Source: DATFLL01 sp035267785
GTDB taxonomy: Bacteria; Pseudomonadota; Gammaproteobacteria; DATFLL01
DNA length: 64,000 nt
Assembly: GCA_035267785.1 (NCBI GenBank)
Contig: DATFLL010000042.1
Span: 1 to 64,000 of the forward strand
Reading direction: 5' to 3'
The position numbers were made by a program, and so were the translations under genes. The notes beneath the pieces are model-generated. The model saw only the letters and a program-made list of their open reading frames with translations, ran no database searches and was not told where the DNA came from. Shown piece by piece: positions 17,142-23,765 of this stretch (its first letter is position 1; the number at the start of each line of letters is the position of its first letter).

Positions 17142-18346
17142 ATGACACGCATCGGCACTCCCCTCTCGCCCTCGGCCACCCGCGTCATGCTGCTCGGCAG
17201 CGGCGAGCTGGGTAAGGAAGTCATCATTGCCCTGCAGCGCCTCGGCGTGGAAGTCGTCGCTGTCGATCGCTATCCCAACGCGCCGGCCATCAGGTCGCCC
17301 ACCGAGCGCACGTCATCGACATGACGGACGGCGCAGCGCTGCGGGCCCTGGTCGAACAGGAACGACCCCAGCTCATCGTGCCGGAGATCGAGGCGCTGGC
17401 CACCGACGAGCTCGCCCGCATCGAGGCCGACGGCCTGGCCGAGGTAATCCCCGTGGCGCGTGCCGCGCAGCTCACCATGAACCGCGAGGGCATTCGCCGC
17501 CTCGCCGCCGAGGAGCTCGGTGTGCCCACCTCGCGCTACGCCTTTGCCGAATCGCTGACCGAGCTCCAGTCCGCCATCGACGGCGGCATCGGCTATCCCT
17601 GTATCGTCAAACCGATCATGTCCTCCTCGGGCAAGGGCCAGTCGACCATACACGGTCCCGACGACGTCAAGGCGGCCTGGGACTATGCGAAGAGCGGCAC
17701 ACGCGTCGATCGCGGCCGGATCATCGTCGAACAGATGATTCAGTTCGATTACGAGATCACCCTGCTCACGGTGCGGGCCGTCGCCGACGGCGGCGAGGTG
17801 GGCACCTACTTCTGCGAGCCGATCGGCCACCGCCAGGAAAAGGGCGACTACGTGGAGAGCTGGCAGCCCCAGCCCATGAGTCCCACGGCCCTGCAGCGCT
17901 CGCAGGAGATCGCCGCGGCCGTCACCGCCAACCTCGGCGGACGCGGTATCTTCGGCGTTGAGTTGTTCGTCAAGGGCGACGAGGTCTGGTTCAGCGAGGT
18001 CAGCCCCCGCCCGCACGACACGGGCATGGTCACCATGGCCTCACAGTGGCAGAACGAGTTCGAGCTGCACGCGCGAGCCATTCTGGGGTTGCCCGTGTCG
18101 ACCGAACTGCGCAATGCCGGAGCCAGCTCCGTGATCTACGGCGGGGTCGATGCCGAAGGCATCGTCTTCGACGCCGTGGACATCGCCCTGCGGGTGCCGC
18201 GCACCGACCTGCGCCTGTTCGGCAAGCCCGAGTCCTTCACCCGCCGGCGCATGGGTGTGGCCCTGGCCTACGGCGAAGACGTCGGGGACTGCCGTGAGCG
18301 CGCCCGACAGAGCGCGGCGGCTGTCACGCCCGGTTCGGATCGCTGA
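17142..18346 (+). pseudogene. purT: purT with a one-base deletion (formate-dependent GAR transformylase)
   Basis: PurT makes formyl-GAR from GAR, formate and ATP in purine synthesis. The first frame (17142-17324) reads [20 protein letters not shown] to DRYPNAPA and closely matches PurT. It then runs out of frame. From 17291 the next frame reads [14 protein letters not shown] and continues as PurT to 18346, with the ATP-grasp motifs ([36 protein letters not shown]) intact. Comparison with E. coli PurT places a missing G after the AT at 17289-17290 (codon 50, expected ATG). Reinitiation at 17321 would lack the first 60 residues. Everything else is intact, so a sequencing error is as likely as a recent mutation. 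Confidence 0.88.
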
Positions 18347-18370
18347 CGCCGCCGCCCCTGCATCCGGCAT

Positions 18371-19318
18371 CTACAGTCGGGTACTGATTCCAACGGCCAG
18401 GGCGCCATCGGCGGTGAGCTGCACGCCGTTGACGTGCTCGTAGATGGGAATCTGCACGAAGCCATAGATCTGGGTTGTTCGGGTCAAGGCATACGCCAGA
18501 CCCGGACTCAGAGAAACCAGCGTCTTTCCACTGTCCTGCGGCTCGGCCGCCGCGCCGCTATCGCGTCCCTTGACCTGCGTATTCAACTGCAGGACAGCTC
18601 CCAACTTTCGCCCCAGATCATAGCGCAGCCCCAGATCGAACGAGAGACGGTAGCCGGGCTTGAAGTCATCGCGCTCGGCGAGCGGCAGCTGATACAGCCC
18701 CTGCAGGAACCAGCTCGACAAGTCCGCAAGCCGGTCGCGGTGGTAATACGCACCAATGGCCAGATCGGTAGTGCCGGTCCCCGGCTGCAGCGTGCGCTCG
18801 GCCAGCTCGCCGTCCGCATTGGTTACATGGTAGCGGCCCGTCGGCAGCTTGAGCCCGAACTGCACGCCGGCGGTACCGTTACCCTCGACGCCTCGTTGGT
18901 ATCGCCCCAATACTCGAACGTCGCCGAGCTCGGTGAAGTCCCAGGTCTCGGAAACGGCGGTACCCGACTCATGGTGAATATGTTCATGATGTCGATCGAC
19001 TACGGGCACTGACACGTTCAGACCCCAGTCCTGCGATATCGTATAGTCGAAGGTGGCAAGCCAGTTGCGGTTGACCGTGCGAACCTCGTCGTGGTCGCGT
19101 GCGACCTCGCCGACGCCGAGGTCGGTGGTGCCCGAACGCGGCTGGTCCTGGTCGATGTATTCGGCGCGCAGATCGAGGCGCAGACCAGGCTCGGTCCACA
19201 CGCCCTGAGTGCCCCAGTTGGTATTGACCGAACAGAACGTCGAGCCGCAACTGGCCTGTACCTGCGCGGCCCAGGCGGCCGACGCGAAGGCGGCTATAAT
19301 CAGTGAACGTACTTTCAC
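18371..19318 (-). CDS. Outer-membrane beta-barrel protein
   Basis: A 315-aa exported protein. A signal peptide (about 1-22) is followed by alternating amphipathic strands typical of a 10-14 strand barrel, ending in an aliphatic/aromatic strand with C-terminal SIS-T-R-L. Two cysteines lie just after the signal (CGSTFC). It resembles transporters of the MetA-pathway phenol-degradation/OmpP1-like type only in general form. It starts with GTG after AAGGAG. It lies 164 bp downstream of the nirK-like gene on the same strand, with a hairpin between, so it may be a weakly coupled last gene or separate. Confidence 0.72.
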   Translation of the reverse strand: MKVRSLIIAAFASAAWAAQVQASCGSTFCSVNTNWGTQGVWTEPGLRLDLRAEYIDQDQPRSGTTDLGVGEVARDHDEVRTVNRNWLATFDYTISQDWGLNVSVPVVDRHHEHIHHESGTAVSETWDFTELGDVRVLGRYQRGVEGNGTAGVQFGLKLPTGRYHVTNADGELAERTLQPGTGTTDLAIGAYYHRDRLADLSSWFLQGLYQLPLAERDDFKPGYRLSFDLGLRYDLGRKLGAVLQLNTQVKGRDSGAAAEPQDSGKTLVSLSPGLAYALTRTTQIYGFVQIPIYEHVNGVQLTADGALAVGISTRL

Positions 19319-19442
19319 GGTGCGGAAACTCCTTCAACGCACGAGCCGGTCGGACGCTCTCACGAGAGCGCTGACGGGATCGTGTTCGACTGAATGGCTG
19401 CGACCGGCGCGCATGCGAATGCGGCAGGCCACAATGGAGGGA

Positions 19443-19472
19443 GGGGGCGCGCGTCCTCCGGACGCCGCCCCC
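19443..19472 (-). terminator. G/C hairpin after the nirK-like gene
   Basis: GGCGGCGTCC and GGACGCGCGCC form a strong stem with a 3-base loop on the minus strand, just after the nirK-like stop. No U-tract follows, so it may act as an mRNA stabiliser or a partial terminator. Confidence 0.4.
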
Positions 19473-19482
19473 GGGTTTGCGT

Positions 19483-20418
19483 TCAGCGCACGAGGATCTG
19501 GTCGCCGTGGCCCATCTTCGGATCGGCGTCCTTGCTGAACATGATCACCGCGATGGCACCGGTCAGGGCCTGCTTCAGAGAATGGCTGACGATGGCGTTC
19601 GCGCCTTCCTTCGGCGAGATCAGATCGAAGATCGCCGCATCGCCCGGACCGACGACATAGCTCTGCATGCCGCGGAAGACGTTGTGCGGATTGCCGCTCG
19701 GATAGACCCGGTCCCAGATGCCGGCGATCGGATGGAAGGACGAGAACTCGTTCGGACCCGCATTGACGAAATAGATGCGTACGCGCTCACCCGGCTTGGC
19801 CTGCAGCCAGGTCTTGGCATTCGGATCGTGAACCGGGTCGTAGCGGAACAGTCGGCCATTGAACACGACGTATTTCCACTTGTTGGCCATCATCTCATTC
19901 TTGTCGTCGGGATGCGGGTAGATCTCCGATTGGATAAGCACGTACTCGCGATCGGCCTTGGGCATGGCCTTGGGATCCTTCGGGTCAACGATGATGACGC
20001 CGAACATACCGCGGGCGATGTGCTGGATCATCGGGTCGGCCCCGCAGTGGTAATAGAACACGCCCGGCTTCGTCGCCACGAAATCGAAGGTTTTCTGATG
20101 CCCCGGCTTGATAGGACTGAACTCATCCACGACGCTCACGCGTGCGGCATGGAAATCGATGGAGTGCGAGTTCTTGTTGTGCTTATCGTTGATCAGGGTA
20201 AAGTGAACGGTATCGCCCTGTGTGACACGCACCACCGGTCCGGGCACCTCGCCGTCGAAGGTCCAGGTGGCGTACATGGTGCCCTTGTTGTCGATCGGCT
20301 GGTCCGTTTCCTTGGCGTGCAGCGTCACGTTGACAGTCTTGGCCGCGGCGGCCCCGCTCGCGACCAGTGCCGCCGCGAGTACGGCGGCCGTTCCCCAAAA
20401 CAGCTTTCTTGTATTCAT
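19483..20418 (-). CDS. nirK: NirK-type copper nitrite reductase
   Basis: A 311-aa periplasmic two-cupredoxin enzyme reducing nitrite to NO. A signal peptide ends near residue 26. Candidate type 1 copper ligands are H85, C125, H133 and M138 (HSIDFH, FYYHCGADPM, HIARGM). Candidate type 2 ligands are H90, H124 and, in domain 2, H279 (VSHSLKQ). D88 in HSIDFH and H229 in SSFHPIAG match the catalytic Asp and His. The length matches the short NirK class of Nitrosomonas. The ATG at 20418 has AGGAGA upstream. It is the fourth gene of an ncgABC-nirK-like operon, 20 bp after the monoheme cytochrome gene. A general two-domain multicopper oxidase role is possible but less likely. Confidence 0.85.
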   Translation of the reverse strand: MNTRKLFWGTAAVLAAALVASGAAAAKTVNVTLHAKETDQPIDNKGTMYATWTFDGEVPGPVVRVTQGDTVHFTLINDKHNKNSHSIDFHAARVSVVDEFSPIKPGHQKTFDFVATKPGVFYYHCGADPMIQHIARGMFGVIIVDPKDPKAMPKADREYVLIQSEIYPHPDDKNEMMANKWKYVVFNGRLFRYDPVHDPNAKTWLQAKPGERVRIYFVNAGPNEFSSFHPIAGIWDRVYPSGNPHNVFRGMQSYVVGPGDAAIFDLISPKEGANAIVSHSLKQALTGAIAVIMFSKDADPKMGHGDQILVR

Positions 20419-20437
20419 GCGTTGTTTCTCCTGGTGT

Positions 20438-20827
20438 TTACTTGGAATATCCGGGCCCGCACTTGCACACAACGCGCAGGTAGCTGACCAGTTCGTGAAT
20501 CTGCTTGTCGCTCAGCACCCCCTTCCAGCTCGGCATCAAAACCGATTTATCTACGGCCAGGCCGCCCTCGCGGATGGCCGTATACAGCTCCTTGTTCGGG
20601 ATATCCGTCATCCCCTTTGCGTCCGAATGGTCGCGCGGCTGAACGGACATATGAGCGGCGTTGATGCCCTTGCCGTTTCGTTTGACCCCGTGACACTGAA
20701 CGCAATAGGTGTCGTAGAGACGCTTGGCCTCTGCTTGATCGCCGGCCGCGTGCGCGTCAGTGGCGGATACGGTGCAGGCCAGTAACAGCGCAGTCGCCCC
20801 GAGGGCGTGGCGTAGTTGTCGATACAT
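20438..20827 (-). CDS. ncgC: Monoheme cytochrome c (NcgC-like)
   Basis: A 129-aa periplasmic class I cytochrome c. A signal peptide ends at about ATDAHAA (28). One heme site, CVQCH, is followed by GVKRNGKG. A distal methionine is likely in VLMPSWKGVLS, and the final helix is HELVSYLRVV. An unusual CKCGPGYSK tail adds two cysteines. It probably passes electrons between the diheme cytochrome, the multicopper oxidase and NirK. It sits 3 bp downstream of the diheme gene and 20 bp before nirK. Confidence 0.85.
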   Translation of the reverse strand: MYRQLRHALGATALLLACTVSATDAHAAGDQAEAKRLYDTYCVQCHGVKRNGKGINAAHMSVQPRDHSDAKGMTDIPNKELYTAIREGGLAVDKSVLMPSWKGVLSDKQIHELVSYLRVVCKCGPGYSK

Positions 20828-20830
20828 CGT

Positions 20831-21517
20831 CTATTCCTCCTTGCCGTCGAGTGACATCAGGTAACCGGTTAATCGACCGAGATCTCGCGACGAGAGCTCG
20901 AGCCGCGGCATCCAGACGTGCGGGTCGAACGCCTGTGGGTTCTTGGTGTAGCTGTAGATGTAATCCGGCTGGAGCCGCGCACCCGCGTCGTAGAGTTCCG
21001 GCCCGGACACGCCCCCTTCCCCGCGCGCACTCTGGTGGCAGGCCGCGCAACCACGCAGCTTGACAAAGAACAGCTTGCCGATGCGCCCGCCGGACGCCGA
21101 TTTGGGTGCCGCGCCTGTCTCGATGTGGTCCTTCGCACCATGCAGCGTCATCAGGGTGTCGGCGACGGCCCTGGCCTGGGCCCCCGACAGAGGCATGTGC
21201 CGGGCCGGCTTCTTGGCGATAGTGTCGTCCTTAACGCCGGCGGCAACGGCCTTGCGGTAGAACACGCCTGCCGGTCGAATGACCGTCGGGTGCTGCAGCC
21301 AGCGCACCAGCCATTCGCGGCGAAACTTGTCACCGGCGTAGTAAAGGTCGGGTCCCTTTCGCTGCCAGATGTGGTCCAGTCCCTGCGCGGACGGCTTCTT
21401 GACGGCGTGACACGCAATACACTGTGCATTGATGGTCTTCCAACCGTCCGCCGCGGATGCAGCCCCACTCGCCGCCAGCATGAGGGCGAGCCCGAGCAGT
21501 GATAGTCTTGTCTTCAT
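20831..21517 (-). CDS. ncgB: Diheme cytochrome c (NcgB-like)
   Basis: A 228-aa periplasmic cytochrome with a signal peptide (1-22) and two heme-binding motifs: CIACH in the N-terminal domain and CAACH in the C-terminal one. Each domain ends with a methionine-containing segment (ARHMPLSG, VWMPRLEL) that could supply the sixth ligand. This fits the diheme cytochrome of the ncgABC-nirK operon. It is 21 bp downstream of the multicopper oxidase gene and nearly touches the next gene. Confidence 0.85.
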   Translation of the reverse strand: MKTRLSLLGLALMLAASGAASAADGWKTINAQCIACHAVKKPSAQGLDHIWQRKGPDLYYAGDKFRREWLVRWLQHPTVIRPAGVFYRKAVAAGVKDDTIAKKPARHMPLSGAQARAVADTLMTLHGAKDHIETGAAPKSASGGRIGKLFFVKLRGCAACHQSARGEGGVSGPELYDAGARLQPDYIYSYTKNPQAFDPHVWMPRLELSSRDLGRLTGYLMSLDGKEE

Positions 21518-21538
21518 GTTCGCTCTCTCCTGTCTTGG

Positions 21539-22576
21539 CTATTTGATGGGGACGCCCTTGAACAGCTTGTTGTCGAAGATGCCGTAACCCTTTTTCAGGG
21601 ATTCTTCATAGAAGAAGTTCGGCTCGTATTTTTTGTCTTTCCAGACATACCACTTGTCATTGCGGGGTACGCCCTCGTATTCGACGATGGTGATCATGCC
21701 GCCCATGGATTTGTCTCCGTTCATCGTGTGCGAGTCGACATGGTCATGAATGATCCACCGGCCGGGGTTGTTCGCTTCGAACAGGATGTCGTATCGCTCA
21801 CCCGGACCGAGCAGGATCGTGTCGGCCTTGTAGGGATTGGGCAGGGGATGACCGTCCTTGAAGGCGACAGTGAACACGTGCCCGTGGAGGTGAATGGAAT
21901 GCACCAGATCGCCGGCACCGATGAGGCGCAGACGGACGAAATCGCCCTTCTTGACCCGAATGGGCTGGTCCTCGGGAAACGCCTTGCCGTTGATGGTGAA
22001 GTAGTCGTAGACGTCTCCCGGCACGCCGCCGTAGCCGGGCTTCTGGGCCCACTTCGAGTCCCAGTCGTTGAACATGAGCACGAAGTCCTTGGTGACCTTC
22101 TTCTCCAGGGCCGTCGGTTCCTTGGGGTCGATGATCAGCGGACCCCACATGCCGCGCAGCACCACATGCTCGTTGACGTTGACGTGGCAGTGGTACCACA
22201 TGGTGCCGGCCGGTGCGGCCACGAACTTATACGTGTAGGTGTCACCGGGCTCGATCGCCGCCTGGGTGACCTTGGGCACACCGTCGTTCTTCCAGGTATT
22301 CGTCTGGAACAGGCCGTGCCAATGAATGGTGTGGGTCAGGGTGGTCAGGTTCGTCACGTGCACGGTGACTTTATCGCCCTCCTTGACATGGATGAGCGGC
22401 CCCGGGACCTGCCCGTTATAGGCGAAGGTGTGAAACTTGATGTTCCCGACCAGCGTGGCGTTGGTGTCTTCGATGGTCATGTCGAACTCGCGGTCCTGGG
22501 CACGTGCGCCCAACGAGTACGCAGACGCCCCCAAGCCGAGCAGCAGTAGCAGTGCCGTTGCATTTATCTTCTTCAT
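21539..22576 (-). CDS. ncgA: Type C two-domain multicopper oxidase (NcgA-like)
   Basis: A 345-aa periplasmic blue copper oxidase. A signal peptide ends near ARAQD (28). Domain 1 holds THTIHWHG (H85, H87) and MWYHCHVNVNEH (H129, C130, H131, H137), then M143, so the type 1 copper sits here. Domain 2 has HSIHLHG (H226, H229, H231) and WIIHDHVDSH (H277, H279), where laccases have HCH; the cysteine is Asp278. Only the type 2/3 ligands remain in domain 2, which defines type C two-domain oxidases. NcgA of Nitrosomonas belongs to this class and heads the nirK operon. The ATG at 22576 follows GGGAG; the 26 upstream codons contain no signal. Confidence 0.88.
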   Translation of the reverse strand: MKKINATALLLLLGLGASAYSLGARAQDREFDMTIEDTNATLVGNIKFHTFAYNGQVPGPLIHVKEGDKVTVHVTNLTTLTHTIHWHGLFQTNTWKNDGVPKVTQAAIEPGDTYTYKFVAAPAGTMWYHCHVNVNEHVVLRGMWGPLIIDPKEPTALEKKVTKDFVLMFNDWDSKWAQKPGYGGVPGDVYDYFTINGKAFPEDQPIRVKKGDFVRLRLIGAGDLVHSIHLHGHVFTVAFKDGHPLPNPYKADTILLGPGERYDILFEANNPGRWIIHDHVDSHTMNGDKSMGGMITIVEYEGVPRNDKWYVWKDKKYEPNFFYEESLKKGYGIFDNKLFKGVPIK

Positions 22577-22605
22577 CTCGGGCTCCCGTCTGTTAAGGAT
22601 GTGTA

Positions 22606-22628
22606 AACATGTATCTGGTGTACATCTT
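22606..22628 (-). promoter_or_regulatory. NsrR-like operator upstream of ncgA
   Basis: A 23-bp imperfect dyad. On the plus strand the left half is AACATGTATCT, the centre is G and the right half is GTGTACATCTT. It resembles the known NsrR consensus of two 11-bp halves (AANATGCATTT and its complement) in outer bases, spacing and length, differing mostly in the inner bases of the right half. NsrR is an NO-sensing Fe-S repressor that controls ncgABC-nirK in Nitrosomonas. No nsrR gene is in the window. Confidence 0.6.
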
Positions 22629-22654
22629 ATAGACCGGCGGAAGGCCTTGCGCAA
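22626..22654 (-). promoter_or_regulatory. Promoter of the ncgABC-nirK operon
   Basis: On the minus strand TTGCGC (22654-22649) and TATAAG (22631-22626) are separated by 17 bp. The -10 box overlaps the end of the NsrR-like site, as expected for repression. The predicted transcript start is about 40 bp before the ncgA ATG. Confidence 0.6.
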
Positions 22655-22805
22655 CCATTTGTTTTTGATGGATATTTGCCCTTGCTAATATTAGGGTCTT
22701 CTAACCCATGTTATTTCAGGAAAAGCGGGACCAATTTGAATGCGCCAGGCGGGAGTGCGGGAAGATCTAAACAGCGACAGCGAAAGGAAGGGGGCGGATA
22801 AACAG

Positions 22806-22839
22806 AACGCCCCACCTGTGAAGGTGGGGCGTTTTTTTT
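22806..22839. terminator. Terminator of the DsrE-like gene, probably bidirectional
   Basis: AACGCCCCACC pairs with GGTGGGGCGTT around a 6-base loop. On the plus strand it is followed by eight T, and on the minus strand by TTCTGTTT. It lies just past the minus-strand stop at 22855 and insulates that gene from the ncgA promoter. Confidence 0.82.
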
Positions 22840-22854
22840 GTCGTACGATTCGGA

Positions 22855-23349
22855 CTACATGCCGGCGGACTTCGGCGGTGCCGGATGGATATAGGCCCAG
22901 CCCTGCGACTCGCGCAGGGTAATCTCGCCCACACCGGACGGCACCATGGTGATGAACGAATAGAGATGCTTGCGATCGATATGCTTCTCACGCAGCGTGT
23001 TGGAGCATTGCGCCAGGATCACACCCTCCTTTTTCAGGTGCTCGAGCTTCTTCTTGAAACCGTTGTTCTTGACGTAGACGTCGAAACCGTTGCTGTTGGC
23101 CAACAGCTCGACCTGGATATGTCCCTTGACGCGAGGGTCGTTGAGCAGGTTTTCGATGTTGTTCAGCGTCTTCTTGATCGCATGATCGCCGCCGCTGTCG
23201 AGATGGAAGATGGCCCCATACTCGTGGTGCGGGTTGGCCGGCGCGGGCGTCGAAGTGGCGGCCAGGGCCGGACCGGCGGAAAACGCCAGTGCGGCGCCGA
23301 CGATGCCCGCCAGGGTCGACAGCTTGGTACGCGGTAAAATACGTTTCAT
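22855..23349 (-). CDS. Periplasmic DsrE-family protein
   Basis: A 164-aa exported protein of the DsrE/DsrF-like (COG1416-type) family. A signal peptide ends near PALAA (31). The alpha/beta domain has HIQVELLANSNGFDVYV and VILAQCSNTLREKHID, with a single cysteine at the position that is often the active thiol in DsrE-like proteins. The end has VPSGVGEITLRESQGWAYI. Exported relatives are common next to sulfur or redox genes, but their reaction is unknown. The ATG has AAAGGAGA upstream. It is transcribed alone, towards the ncg operon. Confidence 0.82.
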   Translation of the reverse strand: MKRILPRTKLSTLAGIVGAALAFSAGPALAATSTPAPANPHHEYGAIFHLDSGGDHAIKKTLNNIENLLNDPRVKGHIQVELLANSNGFDVYVKNNGFKKKLEHLKKEGVILAQCSNTLREKHIDRKHLYSFITMVPSGVGEITLRESQGWAYIHPAPPKSAGM

Positions 23350-23389
23350 GGAATATCTCCTTTGATGGTTATTGTTAGTTTTTCGTTAT

Positions 23390-23417
23390 TGTTTAGACGA
23401 TCGATCACCCGCGTCAA
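23390..23417 (-). promoter_or_regulatory. Promoter of the DsrE-like gene
   Basis: On the minus strand TTGACG (23417-23412) and TAAACA (23395-23390) are 16 bp apart, about 40 bp upstream of the ATG. A TTTAGAC half-site on the plus strand overlaps the -10 region. Confidence 0.5.
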
Positions 23418-23432
23418 TTCGAGCGCAGGCAA

Positions 23433-23447
23433 TCTAAAATCTTTAGA
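23433..23447. promoter_or_regulatory. Perfect dyad upstream of the DsrE-like promoter
   Basis: TCTAAA-ATC-TTTAGA is a perfect 6-3-6 inverted repeat, 16 bp upstream of the -35 box. The half-site TTTAGAC recurs at 23392-23398 over the -10 box. This pattern suggests a regulator binding both places; which one is unknown. Confidence 0.4.
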
Positions 23448-23618
23448 CCCGCCAAGTTGCCGTTTGGTTCGTACGGTAGCGGCACCAAATCGTCAGCGGT
23501 TCCGCTTGAGTCGATTCTCGGGAAAGCGGCCGAGGCCGCTGATTGGGTGGGGAAGTTCCGTGCAGGAGCCCGCGTTCGAAGCACAACGGCCGCGAAGCCG
23601 CACCGAGCCTGATGTAGC

Positions 23619-23646
23619 TTGACAATTCCTCACGGAGGCCTAGTAT
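23619..23646 (+). promoter_or_regulatory. Sigma70-like promoter of the ferredoxin-reductase-globin gene
   Basis: TTGACA (23619-23624), a 16-bp spacer and TAGTAT (23641-23646) lie about 110 bp before the start codon. The region just downstream is A/T-rich. Confidence 0.55.
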
Positions 23647-23765
23647 GAATTCCTAACATATCTTTTATATACCGCTTTAAGAAGCTCCGGCCCAAGCCTG
23701 CCATGGGATAGACCCAGTATCCGTCGCCCATGCCCCGCCCGGAATCCACGTCAACCGGATGGGTC

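Noticed and set aside
22740..22922. 60-codon plus-strand frame over the terminator near 22806
   Set aside because: It translates through a terminator hairpin and into the antisense of the DsrE-like gene.
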